This document shows, one piece after another, positions 34,970 through 44,238 of a DNA stretch of 64,000 nucleotides. The stretch is from a virus: positions 17,026-81,025 of IMG/VR virus record IMGVR_UViG_3300018411_000022. One strand, 5' to 3'. The notes below the pieces were generated by a model. That model had not been told where the DNA came from. It worked only from the letters and a program-made list of their open reading frames with translations, and did not search any database. The position numbers were made by a program, and so were the translations under genes. How positions within the stretch are numbered: the stretch's first letter is position 1; each line of letters begins with the position of its first letter.

Positions 34970-35170
34970 ATGGCCGCTATTAAGACCATCGCACGCAAAC
35001 AACTGTACACCAAACTGGCCTGTAAGGGCTATCACGTTCAAGCCATCCTGCGATGTGTGGAGGAACTCACCCCCGTTGAAACTGAGCCGGTTGTGTTATT
35101 TAAACTGGATGACGTGGACAACTGGATTGTTGCTAACGCAAAAACCCCTACCCAACCTACAAGGAAATAA
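34970..35170 (+). CDS. Hypothetical protein
   Basis: The 66-residue protein has CTCGAAGTAGTC before the ATG. It has an N-terminal helix with Arg/Lys residues (IKTIARKQLYTKLACKG) and could bind nucleic acid. Not recognised. Confidence 0.55.
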   Translation: MAAIKTIARKQLYTKLACKGYHVQAILRCVEELTPVETEPVVLFKLDDVDNWIVANAKTPTQPTRK

Positions 35171-35176
35171 CGACCC

Positions 35177-36058
35177 ATGTCGAAGAAAGAACTGATCCTC
35201 GTTCATCCCACCGCTCAGATCAATGACCTGTTCCCGAAAGAAGGCTTTGCCACCGGCACGGACATGGCCCCGAACTTCGCCAATATCCAGCAACTGGAAG
35301 CCGCTCTCAATGAAGGGTTGGCCATCAAGCGTCGTGAGGCGGTCGAAGAAAACCCGGACTATCGTCACCTGCTCCCTTACGTCCAGATCTTCCGCGTGAA
35401 CCCCGAAGGTGAACTCGAAGTTTTCGTTTACCAGCGCGTGAAAGGCAGTGGTGAAGAGCGCCTGCTGGGCCGTCACTCCATCGGTCTGGGCGGTCACATC
35501 AACGTCAGCCATGCTCAGTTCTACGATGCTCACAGCAGCCTGAACCTCGGCATGACCATCATGTACAACGTGATGGAAGAGCTGTGTGAAGAACTGACCC
35601 TCAACGGTCAGCCGATCATCCAAGCCCTGCTCGACGAAAACATCCGTGCTCAACCGAGCATCTACGGCTACCTGAACGACAACAGCGACCCGGTCGGTCA
35701 GCGTCATCTCGGCGTGACCATGCTGATGATGATCCCTTACGGTCTCGAGCCGGTTATGGGCGAATCCTCGGCTGTCGGCCTGGGCTTCATTCCGCTGAGC
35801 AAGCTGCGCCAAACCCTGGATCAGTACAACTTCGAAAACTGGTCGAAGCTGCTGATCGAAGGTTTCGAAGACAGCTTCATCGAAGACCTGACTCAAGCCG
35901 GCGTGGCGGCAGCTGTCCAGTTCGCCGAGTACAAAGCCCAACAGGAAGAGGCCCTCAAAGGTCTGGTTGCTGTGGGTGGCGTTGAAGGCGTACAAGAAAC
36001 CCAAGAAACTGCTTCAGAAGAAGGCTGTTCGGCCGAGTGCCAAGCTGAACGTCTGTAA
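35177..36058 (+). CDS. NUDIX-like phosphohydrolase (COG4112-type)
   Basis: The 293-residue product has a HSIGLGGHINV segment (100-110) and MEELCEEL (133-140), which resemble the NUDIX signature Gly and Glu residues, although the spacing is longer than the usual 23-residue box. The fold fits COG4112-like predicted phosphoesterases. The C-terminal 60 residues are Glu/Ala-rich with two cysteines near the end. Codon use is strongly biased to host-preferred codons, suggesting high expression. Substrate unknown. Confidence 0.55.
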   Translation: MSKKELILVHPTAQINDLFPKEGFATGTDMAPNFANIQQLEAALNEGLAIKRREAVEENPDYRHLLPYVQIFRVNPEGELEVFVYQRVKGSGEERLLGRHSIGLGGHINVSHAQFYDAHSSLNLGMTIMYNVMEELCEELTLNGQPIIQALLDENIRAQPSIYGYLNDNSDPVGQRHLGVTMLMMIPYGLEPVMGESSAVGLGFIPLSKLRQTLDQYNFENWSKLLIEGFEDSFIEDLTQAGVAAAVQFAEYKAQQEEALKGLVAVGGVEGVQETQETASEEGCSAECQAERL

Positions 36059-36070
36059 CCCGTAAACGCA

Positions 36071-36097
36071 TCAGAGTGGGTCGTAAGGCTCACTCTG
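36071..36097 (+). terminator. Hairpin after NUDIX gene
   Basis: CAGAGTG ... CACTCTG forms a stem just after the gene, then CTATGCCATC. No T-run. Confidence 0.45.
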
Positions 36098-36118
36098 CTA
36101 TGCCATCAAGGAAAGAAC

Positions 36119-37084
36119 ATGAGCACCCCAAGTCTTATACAACGCGGTCTCAATGCGCTGTTTAACTTCTCCAAGCCCCATCGTCGTAGTGAGTTGTTTG
36201 ATGCTGTCACTCAGACCATCAAAGCTGATGGGTGTGCTTACACTTATCACAACTGCTTAGGAGGTAAGAAACACCCCCCGCAGTGCCAGGTGCGTATGAT
36301 CACAGCGGTCAGTTACGATCGCAATGATGGGCTTGAAACCTACGACATCTTTGACCCCTACACCCACACCCGGTCCAAGTTCTCCTACACCCCAGAGGAA
36401 GCCCCTCGGGGTATTTTGATGCACCCAGGTAACTTCAAAGACTTCACGATCACCTCGAGAGTTGATGAACGTTTAGCCAGCTCCTATGCTAGCAAAGCAA
36501 TGGACCTACACCGTGTGGTGGAATGGGTTGTAGGAAATGATGCTGAGGGCAACCTCCTCACCTTGTTTTCAGGGTCGAGACCCTGCGGCAGTTCTCGACT
36601 CAGCGATGGTAACATCATCAACTTCCATGTCTTGGATAACAAGACCTTGGCCTTTAAGCACATCATCCATTGGGACTATACCAAAGGACATTTGTGGGGG
36701 GCTAATCTACTGAGCGTCAATGAGGGTCGCGCCCTTTTGAGCCACTGGATTTTGTCGAGCGATCCTGAACACAGTTTGTTCTCGTGGACGTTCAAAACTC
36801 AGCGCTATGTCGAGCAGGACAGGCCTCAGCTCCGTGATCGTTGGGGCACTCCGTGTATCGAAGGCTTCAATTACGGGGATTTGGTTTCCACTCCTGATTG
36901 GATGGGAATGGTTGTCGGAGAATGTACCCCAGAAAAAGGTGACTGCATGATTATCGTGGTTGACTACCCTGGTCGACGTGATGATCCTAAAGTGACTTAC
37001 AGACCCTATCACCCCTCCCGTTTGAACAGTCTGGTGGATTTGGTTAACGCCACAGAACAAACCTTTCCTAAAACAACAGCCTAA
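36119..37084 (+). CDS. Hypothetical protein
   Basis: The ATG follows CAAGGAAAGAAC. The 321 residues form a mixed alpha/beta protein with histidines and cysteines early on (YTYHNCLGGKKHPPQC) and a C-terminal part with SH3-like strands (CMIIVVDYPGRRDDP). No family identified. Confidence 0.65.
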   Translation: MSTPSLIQRGLNALFNFSKPHRRSELFDAVTQTIKADGCAYTYHNCLGGKKHPPQCQVRMITAVSYDRNDGLETYDIFDPYTHTRSKFSYTPEEAPRGILMHPGNFKDFTITSRVDERLASSYASKAMDLHRVVEWVVGNDAEGNLLTLFSGSRPCGSSRLSDGNIINFHVLDNKTLAFKHIIHWDYTKGHLWGANLLSVNEGRALLSHWILSSDPEHSLFSWTFKTQRYVEQDRPQLRDRWGTPCIEGFNYGDLVSTPDWMGMVVGECTPEKGDCMIIVVDYPGRRDDPKVTYRPYHPSRLNSLVDLVNATEQTFPKTTA

Positions 37085-37105
37085 ACTAATAAGGTCTAAG
37101 ACCCC

Positions 37106-37540
37106 ATGACGAATCAAAAATACGATCAGTTCCGCACCTTCCTGACCACTGAAGCCCGTGAGGTCCTGTTTGTCAAACAAGAACCTGAAATCTGGGATCA
37201 CTACTTTGGTGAACTCGGACCTTGTCCTGAAGGTCACGTCCGTGTGTTTCACCTGACAGGCTTTATGACCGAAAGCGCTATTGTGGTATTGACCACGGTG
37301 GTGGACCGTAAGCTTCGGGAAGCCTTGCCAACCATTGACTTAAGTCAACTGCCGGTGAAGCCTTCGGTATGGTTGGGTTGTCCGGAAGGTTTGGATCTAG
37401 CCATCAGCGACTGGATCGATCAACTGAACAAGTGTCTGGTGTACCCAAGTGAAGAACAGCGTGCGTTGGATAAAGACCGTGTCTTGAGCCACTTCTGGGC
37501 AGGGTTGCAAGTCCACGGTCGTGTCACGGTTATTCTGTAA
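37106..37540 (+). CDS. Hypothetical protein
   Basis: 144 residues, helical and acidic, with no motif. It ends five bases before a strong hairpin terminator. The ribosome site (AAGGTC) is weak. Confidence 0.6.
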   Translation: MTNQKYDQFRTFLTTEAREVLFVKQEPEIWDHYFGELGPCPEGHVRVFHLTGFMTESAIVVLTTVVDRKLREALPTIDLSQLPVKPSVWLGCPEGLDLAISDWIDQLNKCLVYPSEEQRALDKDRVLSHFWAGLQVHGRVTVIL

Positions 37541-37544
37541 CCCT

Positions 37545-37576
37545 AAAGGCCAGTCTACTGGCCTTTTTCTTTTTCT
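37545..37576 (+). terminator. Rho-independent terminator
   Basis: Stem AAAGGCCAG/CTGGCCTTT (37545-37553 with 37558-37566) with a TCTA loop and a T-rich tail. Confidence 0.8.
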
Positions 37577-37594
37577 ACTTCTGGGAGTCTTATT

Positions 37595-38239
37595 ATGCGT
37601 ACTTTGTATTTTGCAATGCCGGCGATCCTCACCCCTCATTTGAAGGAACTGACTGGTAAGTTACGTCTACCCCTTCAGACGTCCCACGAACGTGTCATGC
37701 CCAACTTCAATGAAGACATTCTCTCTGTTGAAGTCGATGAAACGGTAGCGACTGTTTACAGTACCCCCGAAGAACATCAAAAGCTTGCAGAGATGCGCAA
37801 GCACAGACAGTACCCTGAAGGCCTGTGGACTGAAAACGACGGCTACAGCTACTGGTACAACGACAGTCCTGAACTGATCGCTAATGCAGAGCTGGTCGTG
37901 CCTGCGGCTTCTCGCAACTTGGAAACCGTTCCACACATCCGCGTTATCCTGACCCACAGTGCCGAGCTGCGCACCGATCCGTGGTGGTGGAATGACGAAG
38001 CCGTTAAGATCCTACTTAAAGAGTTTGCTCCTGAGTGGGCGAACATCATGTACACCGGCGTCAAGGTAAACGACAAGTCGTTTGAAGCCTTCTACATCCC
38101 GATGGTGATCAAACCCAAAGAGCTGGAGACGGCCATCGAGGGCATCTTCACAACTGCTAGCTCAGCGCTTGAGAAAATGTCCAAAGTGTTCCACAGCTTC
38201 GAACGCGACAACGAAATCGATTTCTTCTCGAACCTTTAA
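37595..38239 (+). CDS. Hypothetical protein
   Basis: 214 residues, with CTGGGAGTC upstream. Mixed fold, several Trp residues in the middle (TDPWWWNDEAV), and an acidic C-terminal helix. Not recognised. Confidence 0.6.
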   Translation: MRTLYFAMPAILTPHLKELTGKLRLPLQTSHERVMPNFNEDILSVEVDETVATVYSTPEEHQKLAEMRKHRQYPEGLWTENDGYSYWYNDSPELIANAELVVPAASRNLETVPHIRVILTHSAELRTDPWWWNDEAVKILLKEFAPEWANIMYTGVKVNDKSFEAFYIPMVIKPKELETAIEGIFTTASSALEKMSKVFHSFERDNEIDFFSNL

Positions 38240-38258
38240 ACTGTAAGGCGGACACGTT

Positions 38259-38777
38259 ATGAAAAAGGAAACCATCAACAGCCTTCACCAACTGAACCTC
38301 GCCTGGAGTGAGGCAGCTATGAAGTGTTATGGCGAGTGGTGTAAAGGGGTGATGGATACACTTTACAACCAGCTTGAGCCTGGTGACAAAGTGATGGCGG
38401 TGATTAACCAGCACGTGAAACAGCGTCCTGAGCTGGTGCCATACACACACCCTGAATCGGGACTGGTGACCCTTAACGTGTCTGCCTCAGCCGTCATTCG
38501 TTTTGAGATGGATCACACCGGAATGTCTTTCGAGGTGGGTTTGCGAGGCATTCCGCTGTATGACCATTTCGAGTGGGGTGAGATCATCTCGGTGGAAATA
38601 CACAACGCAGGCAAGCTTCGTTACCAAATTCCCTTTAGTCCCCACATGATGCTTCAGTTCACCACTGCAGCACTTGAACCGGAACAGGCGCTGGAGGTGG
38701 CGATTCCACAACAACCCACACTCACGAGTGCAGACAACGTCGTGGTGGCTAACTTCGGACAACCTCGTAGGAGTTAA
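38259..38777 (+). CDS. Hypothetical protein
   Basis: 172 residues after AAGGCGGACACG. Helical N-terminus (LHQLNLAWSEAAMKCYGEW) and beta-rich C-terminal half. No motif seen. Confidence 0.6.
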   Translation: MKKETINSLHQLNLAWSEAAMKCYGEWCKGVMDTLYNQLEPGDKVMAVINQHVKQRPELVPYTHPESGLVTLNVSASAVIRFEMDHTGMSFEVGLRGIPLYDHFEWGEIISVEIHNAGKLRYQIPFSPHMMLQFTTAALEPEQALEVAIPQQPTLTSADNVVVANFGQPRRS

Positions 38778-38781
38778 CATT

Positions 38782-39561
38782 ATGGAAGAGAAACCAATCG
38801 GCGTGGTTATGGAAGCAAATGTAGATGGTGGGGACGACGACGGTCGTTACTATCACTTCTGTCAACACCCCGAAACACTGTCGATGGAAACCCTCGAGCC
38901 AAGAGGGTTATTTCTATCGCACAATGACCGTAACTGGTCCTCACCCCACCTACGTGACGTCATCACGTACGAGGTGACGTTAAAGCCTGAAACGAAGCTC
39001 AAGAAAATCTACTCGTCCTGTGACTTTGAGTGGTTGGAGCGCAACGACCTGTTCCTCCAGTACATGGATGAAGGTTACGACGGTATCGAACACCGCTTCG
39101 GTCTTGAAGATGCCGCGGTTTTTCAAAAAGGAGGTTTGTACGAAGACTTCGAATGGGTGACGTCCGGTAAAGAAAACCCACCCATGGGTGATTCTTCAAG
39201 TGACCAAATCTTTCTGTTTCGGGCCACCGATTCGGTAGAGAGTATCATTGTTTCGAGACCCTCTGACTTCCAAATGGCAACACAGTTCATCGAGGTCGTG
39301 TTGCCTCGAAAAGCACTCCCTTCCCTTGAAGAGAACTCCATTGCGGACATTCGAGACTCACTCGAGTGTCGCAGACTGTTGCTCGAGTATGCTCCACGGG
39401 GACATTACTTTAGGTGTTGGTATGAACTTAACCCTCGTACGATCAAGCTTCGGTATATCCCCCGCCCAGTACTTGAAATTGAAACTTTAAATTTGGAGAA
39501 CGCCAGAGCTTTAGCACGCCTTCTCTACGACATTCGAGAAAGTAGCAACTTCCCAATGTGA
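38782..39561 (+). CDS. Hypothetical protein, faint ADP-ribosyltransferase-like pattern
   Basis: I use the ATG for MEEKPIGVVM after GTAGGAGTTAAC; 259 residues. The middle (GLFLSHNDRNW, VITYEVTLKPETKLKKIYS, YDGIEH) recalls the strand order of ART-like toxins, but the key Arg-Ser-Glu triad cannot be assigned. Without structure this is only a note; I would call it hypothetical. Confidence 0.5.
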   Translation: MEEKPIGVVMEANVDGGDDDGRYYHFCQHPETLSMETLEPRGLFLSHNDRNWSSPHLRDVITYEVTLKPETKLKKIYSSCDFEWLERNDLFLQYMDEGYDGIEHRFGLEDAAVFQKGGLYEDFEWVTSGKENPPMGDSSSDQIFLFRATDSVESIIVSRPSDFQMATQFIEVVLPRKALPSLEENSIADIRDSLECRRLLLEYAPRGHYFRCWYELNPRTIKLRYIPRPVLEIETLNLENARALARLLYDIRESSNFPM

Positions 39562-39610
39562 ACGATCACTCGTTAACTAAACGCTAACCCTCCTTGATAA
39601 GGAACGACTC

Positions 39611-40648
39611 ATGCCTCACCGCGACAATAGCCCAACCGGTCAGTATCACGCCCTGATGGAAGACATTCTGGATAACGGCATCCATTGCGAGAACCGTACC
39701 GGAATCGACACCCATAGCGTCTTTGGGCGCGTGATGCGCTTTAACATCAGCAATGGTCAGGTACCGCTGCTACACAGTAAGAAGGTGTTCCACAAAGGCA
39801 TCTTCCACGAACTGATCTGGATGCTTTCGGGTGACACCAACATCCGCTACCTCAAGCAGCACGGGGTGAGTATCTGGGACAGCTGGGTTAAGAAAGGAAC
39901 GGAAGAATACGACGCTGAAGGAAAGTTGGTTGCTGGCGAACTCCCGAAGATCTATCAGCACCAATGGCGGCGCTGGGAATCGATCAAGACGGTGGATAAT
40001 GACAGTCCGCTGGTCGATTACTACCGGGACAAAGGGTATCGGCTCTGGACTGAAGTCTATCAGCCTGAAGACCGCCTGACGTACGCCATCATGAAGAAGG
40101 AGTACGATCAAATCCAGATGTTGGTCGATAAGCTCAAGAATAACCCCGACGACCGTCGCATCATCCTGTCGGCGTGGAATGTCGCTGAGATCGAGGAAAT
40201 GGCACTCCCACCATGTCACACGCTCCTCCATCTCAAGCCGTACAAGATGGGTCTGACGGAACGCATGGCGATTGCTGAAGAAAGGGACATCCCACTGGAG
40301 CAAGTAGCGACCTACCGGTTGTCCGGATTACTTTATCAAAGATCCGTCGATTTTTGCCTAGGCGCGCCCTTCAACATCGTTCAGTACTCGCTTCTGATCC
40401 AAATGTTGGCTCATGTCACTAACATGGAAACGGGTGAGTTTGTTTGGGTGGGTGGTGACTGTCACGTTTACGAAGACCAAGTAACCACCGCCAATCAACA
40501 ACTGGAGCGTCCAACCGAAGGTCCGTACACACCTCGTATCGTCCTCAACCCTGAAGTCAAGGACATCTTCGATTTCACCATCGACGATATTCAAGTGGTG
40601 GACTACCATCCTCAACCGGCGATCAAGTACCCAGCAGCGGCGGTGTAA
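39611..40648 (+). CDS. thyA: Thymidylate synthase
   Basis: 345 residues of ThyA type. ENRTGIDT (27-34) is near the phosphate-binding site, the catalytic cysteine is Cys202 in LPPCHTLLHL, and LYQRSVDFCLGAPFN (241-255) carries the folate and dUMP contacts. It has two insertions, around 123-165 and 210-235, compared with the 264-residue E. coli enzyme. It makes dTMP from dUMP, feeding thymidylate kinase, with DHFR recycling the folate. Ends at a hairpin. Confidence 0.95.
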   Translation: MPHRDNSPTGQYHALMEDILDNGIHCENRTGIDTHSVFGRVMRFNISNGQVPLLHSKKVFHKGIFHELIWMLSGDTNIRYLKQHGVSIWDSWVKKGTEEYDAEGKLVAGELPKIYQHQWRRWESIKTVDNDSPLVDYYRDKGYRLWTEVYQPEDRLTYAIMKKEYDQIQMLVDKLKNNPDDRRIILSAWNVAEIEEMALPPCHTLLHLKPYKMGLTERMAIAEERDIPLEQVATYRLSGLLYQRSVDFCLGAPFNIVQYSLLIQMLAHVTNMETGEFVWVGGDCHVYEDQVTTANQQLERPTEGPYTPRIVLNPEVKDIFDFTIDDIQVVDYHPQPAIKYPAAAV

Positions 40649-40659
40649 GACGACATAAA

Positions 40660-40679
40660 GGGTGGGACACCTCCCACCC
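40660..40679 (+). terminator. Hairpin terminator after thyA
   Basis: Stem GGGTGGGA/TCCCACCC (40660-40667 with 40672-40679), followed by ACTTTTAAAC. CGACATAAA precedes it. A second inverted repeat (AGGTTCCTTT / AAAGGAACCT, about 40692-40741) follows. Confidence 0.6.
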
Positions 40680-40789
40680 ACTTTTAAACTGGAGGTTCCT
40701 TTTGAAACCTTCCTCAAGGTATACAACACCAAAGGAACCTTCGGTCATCTTGTAGTTTACGAATACACTTCCCAGAAGTAGGTAAAACG

Positions 40790-41143
40790 ATGAGCAGCAT
40801 TCCCGGATACACCCTTGAAGCCTTTTTGGCATGGCAATACAACCTCATCATTGAGGGTGAGGGTGAGAATAACTTTAGTCGCGGTATGGCCGAATCCATG
40901 GGTGCAGCTGTTCGTCGCCCTGTGTTGAGTAAGGTTCAGTTCAAGCCTTTGGTGGTAATGTACGAACCCTACCGTGAAGTCATCGAACGTCGTTTGGGCG
41001 ACTTCAACGAAGAAACCCAATCGTGGCGGGGTTATGCAGAATACGTCGACCTTGATGTACCCTTGGACGTGGTTGAGGCGTCTGAACATTACGTCAAGAT
41101 ACTGTGCACCGCGCCCGACAGTCACCCTGTCCCGACTCCTTAA
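40790..41143 (+). CDS. Hypothetical protein
   Basis: 117 residues after AAGTAGGTAAAACG. The N-terminus (GYTLEAFLAWQYN) and middle are helical. Its stop codon lies inside a 9-bp hairpin that terminates the transcript. No family recognised. Confidence 0.6.
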   Translation: MSSIPGYTLEAFLAWQYNLIIEGEGENNFSRGMAESMGAAVRRPVLSKVQFKPLVVMYEPYREVIERRLGDFNEETQSWRGYAEYVDLDVPLDVVEASEHYVKILCTAPDSHPVPTP

Positions 41144-41158
41144 CCGGGGTCGGGTTTT
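41131..41158 (+). terminator. Terminator overlapping the stop codon
   Basis: CCCGACTCC pairs with GGGGTCGGG (41131-41139 with 41146-41154; one G-U pair) and is followed by TTTT. The loop contains the TAA of the preceding gene, so ribosome release and termination are linked. Confidence 0.65.
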
Positions 41159-41180
41159 ATAACGCCTATTGGAGTAAAGA

Positions 41181-41636
41181 ATGGTCGCCAACCTTAAACT
41201 GTTTGGTATTGATGAACAAGAGTGTCACCTGAAAAAGGCTGAAACGTTAGAATGGCTTAAACAGGGCGCACCGGGTCTTGATGTCGGTATGTACGAAATC
41301 ATGGCTCAGTTTAATGCGGTTGAAGGTGTTGCTACTCGTTGGTGCTGCTCTGGACATGAACATGAAGGTGATAAACGCCATACCTTCTATGTCATGTTCA
41401 GTTTAACGGAACGTGGTCTTCATTGGATGGAATATTGGTTCAAGGGTTTCATGAGCCTCATGCTCAAAGAAATGTCGCTGAGTGTTCATCAAGTTTCGTT
41501 AAGTAAAACCTACCGCTTGAAGCGTGATGACACCATGCATGAAGTGGTTATTCTAAAAGCGTCTGGATTGAAAAGCGCGGAGAAACACACGCAGTTCTTG
41601 GAGCTGGTGAAGAACTCATTTAACCTAATCCACTGA
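41181..41636 (+). CDS. Hypothetical protein
   Basis: 151 residues after TTGGAGTAAAGA. Helical with a WCCSGHEHEG segment (54-63), a Cys/His cluster that could bind metal. No family identified. Confidence 0.6.
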   Translation: MVANLKLFGIDEQECHLKKAETLEWLKQGAPGLDVGMYEIMAQFNAVEGVATRWCCSGHEHEGDKRHTFYVMFSLTERGLHWMEYWFKGFMSLMLKEMSLSVHQVSLSKTYRLKRDDTMHEVVILKASGLKSAEKHTQFLELVKNSFNLIH

Positions 41637-41744
41637 TCAGTTAAACTTAACGGTTGTGCGGTATCTAATAGAGACTGCACAGCTTTTCTTTGGGGGTTTA
41701 GTGTGAACGTTTTTATCAAAGCGGACAGCGTGAGGGAGGCATCG

Positions 41745-42176
41745 ATGCAAATAGACCTCTTTGCACCTAAGGAGTCTGGTGTGGTAAGCCTGACCCCCAA
41801 AGAGTCAGGTTATCTGGCTAGCTATCAACATCAACCCAATTACCAATACCCTCCGCTGCTGGTGGTTAACGGTGTTTTGGATGCATATGTAGCGAACCTT
41901 CTAAAACGCTCTAAAAACTTGGCAGTATCCTGGTGGCTGATGGGTAGTTACGCCTACTACTACTTGGATGAGACCATTATCAGCGATGAGTTCTTTGACT
42001 ACTTGACCGTTCTGATACGGGAGAACTACTCAACGATTGAACACGTCAATAAAGACCTGATTACTGAAGAACGTCTCTCGGTGGGGTCTGCGTTTGACTT
42101 ACGTTTGTACCCAACTCGTGTGATGAGCTGTACCCAACAAATTCTGACACAAATGCGCAAAGTCCGTCCCGATTAA
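41745..42176 (+). CDS. Hypothetical protein
   Basis: The ATG at 41745 has a strong GGGAGGCATCG site; an upstream in-frame GTG at 41703 lacks one. 143 residues; no motif. The stop codon lies in the loop of the terminator hairpin. Confidence 0.6.
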   Translation: MQIDLFAPKESGVVSLTPKESGYLASYQHQPNYQYPPLLVVNGVLDAYVANLLKRSKNLAVSWWLMGSYAYYYLDETIISDEFFDYLTVLIRENYSTIEHVNKDLITEERLSVGSAFDLRLYPTRVMSCTQQILTQMRKVRPD

Positions 42177-42188
42177 GGGGCGGACTTT
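42159..42188 (+). terminator. Terminator overlapping the stop codon
   Basis: A 12-bp stem (42159-42170 with 42177-42188) has the gene's TAA in its loop; TTTATGCCG follows. Same architecture as 41131-41158. Confidence 0.7.
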
Positions 42189-42210
42189 ATGCCGTCTTTA
42201 TTCAGAATCT

Positions 42211-42309
42211 TATGAAAAGGAACTAAGGCTACGCTTGGGAAACTGGCCTCTCTTGCAAGTCGGGTTCTTGTTTTTTTTTTGCCCTAATACACAAACTGGA
42301 GTCTTCATT
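42211..42309 (+). promoter_or_regulatory. Late promoter variant and fibre leader, copy 1
   Basis: TATGAAAAGG (42211-42220) follows AATCT. About 20 bases later comes GAAACTGGCCTCTC (42239-42252) and a ten-T run (about 42273-42282). The AATCTTATGA and GAAACTGGCCTCTC elements are repeated before the second fibre cluster. Confidence 0.55.
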
Positions 42310-42708
42310 ATGTTTGATAAACGTTTCTTCGGTTTCGGGGAATTCGGTGCGTGGGTACGCGGCCAAGTCCAAACGTTGACCGATCATCTGAATCTGAAAT
42401 TGGGTGAAGTCAACACTCGGATGGATGGAGTGGACCAAACTCTTCTGAACAAAGCCGACCAAAGTGCTTTGGATTCGACCAATCAAGTAGTAGCGACCAA
42501 AGCCAATCAGAACGAAGTGTCTGATGTATTAGACACTAAGTTGGATGCTACTGCTGCAGCGGTAGATTCGGCTAAGTTGGGTGGACAACTCCCTACCCAT
42601 TACGCCACAGCAGAAGCGGTGACACAACTTGAAGCCGACGTCAACACCATGTTGACTGACCTCACTGCTGCGTTTAACGCAGGCGCTGATAAGATCAACG
42701 CAGTCTGA
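42310..42708 (+). CDS. Tail-fibre N-terminal protein (MFDKRFFGF type)
   Basis: The ATG gives MFDKRFFGFG, the same start as the fibre protein at 48537. The 132 residues are heptad-like with Asn/Ala repeats and SAKLGGQLPTHYA (about 86-98), a common short tail-fibre motif. It begins the first fibre cluster. Probably the anchor or N-terminal segment of a fibre. Confidence 0.65.
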   Translation: MFDKRFFGFGEFGAWVRGQVQTLTDHLNLKLGEVNTRMDGVDQTLLNKADQSALDSTNQVVATKANQNEVSDVLDTKLDATAAAVDSAKLGGQLPTHYATAEAVTQLEADVNTMLTDLTAAFNAGADKINAV

Positions 42709-42720
42709 GTGAGGTGATGT

Positions 42721-43341
42721 ATGGATGCTGAAAATCGTGCAGCTCTTTTGCAGTCCATTGATCGCTTTTCCACAGCTATACAGGAAAAGACTGATCAATT
42801 GGAGTCAGGTATTGCTACACAAGAACTCAACGCTACACAGCTACTTGAGTTGCGGGAAGTCGACGGTATTCCGTACAACATCGGGACTGCCCGTAAAGCT
42901 ATCTTCCAGGGGTTCGTAGGAAACACCACCGGTGGCGGCGAAGAAATACCGTCACAAGGAGACTTTGGTACAATCCCGAACTTGGGGACCAACGCCAACG
43001 TCTACCTACACCTCAAAGTGCCGGTGAACATCAACGTCAATTCAGAGATGTTGTGGTTTCACCTGACAGGCTACGCGTTTGGTTCGGCTAAGATGATCGA
43101 TGAAACAATCGTCGGTTACAGCTATGCGGTTAGTAAAACCCTGTTGAATAACAATGCCGCTGGGAACTTCTCACCAACCCTTTACACCGATGCCAGTGGC
43201 AACGTGGTGATTCGGTTGTTGTTCCCAAGTATCTATTACACCACGCTTAAAATCGACACGATGCGGGTGGGTAATGGACGGTTGTTCAATAAGGGTGACT
43301 TGGTTGCTCGTCTTTCGCTCAGTGCTAACGTCAACTTCTAA
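42721..43341 (+). CDS. Tail fibre tip/adhesin-like protein, paralogue 1
   Basis: 206 residues, close to the product at 43582: both share RKAIFQG-type, NVYLHLK and GSAKMIDETIVGY segments, and end in a beta-rich domain with LVARLSLS. A coiled-coil N-terminus (about 1-45) precedes the domain. Fibre or adhesin by similarity and location. Confidence 0.65.
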   Translation: MDAENRAALLQSIDRFSTAIQEKTDQLESGIATQELNATQLLELREVDGIPYNIGTARKAIFQGFVGNTTGGGEEIPSQGDFGTIPNLGTNANVYLHLKVPVNINVNSEMLWFHLTGYAFGSAKMIDETIVGYSYAVSKTLLNNNAAGNFSPTLYTDASGNVVIRLLFPSIYYTTLKIDTMRVGNGRLFNKGDLVARLSLSANVNF

Positions 43342-43350
43342 GGTGTAATT

Positions 43351-43566
43351 ATGAACGAAGAAGAAGTGCTTAAAGCGGCGTGGGCTTCGGTGCGTGAAAC
43401 ACGTAACCAACTGCTGCGCAAAACCGACTTCACCCAATTGCCTGACAGTCCTCTGTCGGCTGAGCAAAAGAGTGAGATGGCTGCGTATCGTCAACGGTTG
43501 CGTGACATAACCGAGACCATTGAATCGCCATATGCGGTTGTTTGGCCGACTACACCGTCCTTCTAA
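43351..43566 (+). CDS. Tail-fibre assembly chaperone, Phage_tail_APC-like
   Basis: 71 residues with RNQLLRKTDFTQLPD (about 18-32) and AAYRQRLRDIT, the pattern of small phage tail assembly chaperones (PF16778-like). It lies between the two fibre paralogues, which fits a chaperone for them. Confidence 0.7.
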   Translation: MNEEEVLKAAWASVRETRNQLLRKTDFTQLPDSPLSAEQKSEMAAYRQRLRDITETIESPYAVVWPTTPSF

Positions 43567-43581
43567 CTGTGAGGTGGTGTG

Positions 43582-44181
43582 ATGATTGAATCGGTTAACC
43601 AGCTGGTCGATGCAACAGAACAACAGTTGATTGACTATGCGTTGCGCTTGAGTGAAGTCACCGAAGACTTAGCAGGGCTTAATGCTTTGCAGAGTATAGA
43701 AGGTGACCCAACACGTCCGGGATGTGTTCGTCGAGGGATTTTCCAAGGCATCATTTACGCCACCGGTGGTGCACCGGGTATAGGTGCTGCTGGTGATTTT
43801 CCTCGAATAGATTTGGGCGACACGAATAACGTCTATCTTCATTTTAAATTGCCGCTCAAGATCACAACCAACAACCGTATGTTTCACCTGCGGTTTCGAG
43901 GTTATTGCTACGGGTCGGCTAAAATCATCGACGAGACCGTAGTGGGTTATTGTAAAGCGTCGGCAGGTCGGACTGAAGGGATTGCTACTAAAGGCAATTT
44001 CTCACCGACCGTGTACGTAGACAGTAACAACAACGTGATCGTTCGCATGTTCTTTTCCAGCATCTATTATTCTACCATGTCGATTGATTCGATGATGGTG
44101 TCTACAGGGGCTGAGAGTGCCATGTTTAATCGTGGGGACTTGGTGGCTAGGATGTCACTGGCCTCTACAGTTACCTTCTAA
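43582..44181 (+). CDS. Tail fibre tip/adhesin-like protein, paralogue 2
   Basis: Starts at ATG 43582 with GAGGTGGTG upstream; 199 residues. It shares RRGIFQG, GDFPRI, NVYLHFKLP and GSAKIIDETVVGY with the product at 42721, showing tandem duplication. The C-terminal domain is beta-rich. Confidence 0.65.
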   Translation: MIESVNQLVDATEQQLIDYALRLSEVTEDLAGLNALQSIEGDPTRPGCVRRGIFQGIIYATGGAPGIGAAGDFPRIDLGDTNNVYLHFKLPLKITTNNRMFHLRFRGYCYGSAKIIDETVVGYCKASAGRTEGIATKGNFSPTVYVDSNNNVIVRMFFSSIYYSTMSIDSMMVSTGAESAMFNRGDLVARMSLASTVTF

Positions 44182-44191
44182 AGGGGTTACT

Positions 44192-44217
44192 CACAGAGGC
44201 GGTCACACGCCTCTGTG
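44192..44217 (+). terminator. Hairpin terminator
   Basis: Stem CACAGAGGCG/CGCCTCTGTG (44192-44201 with 44208-44217) followed by GGTTTTATAAAAGG. Confidence 0.65.
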
Positions 44218-44238
44218 GGTTTTATAAAAGGTATCGTC

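Noticed and set aside
38782-39561. ADP-ribosyltransferase toxin
   Set aside because: Only a faint strand pattern; no R-S-E or H-Y-E triad can be placed.
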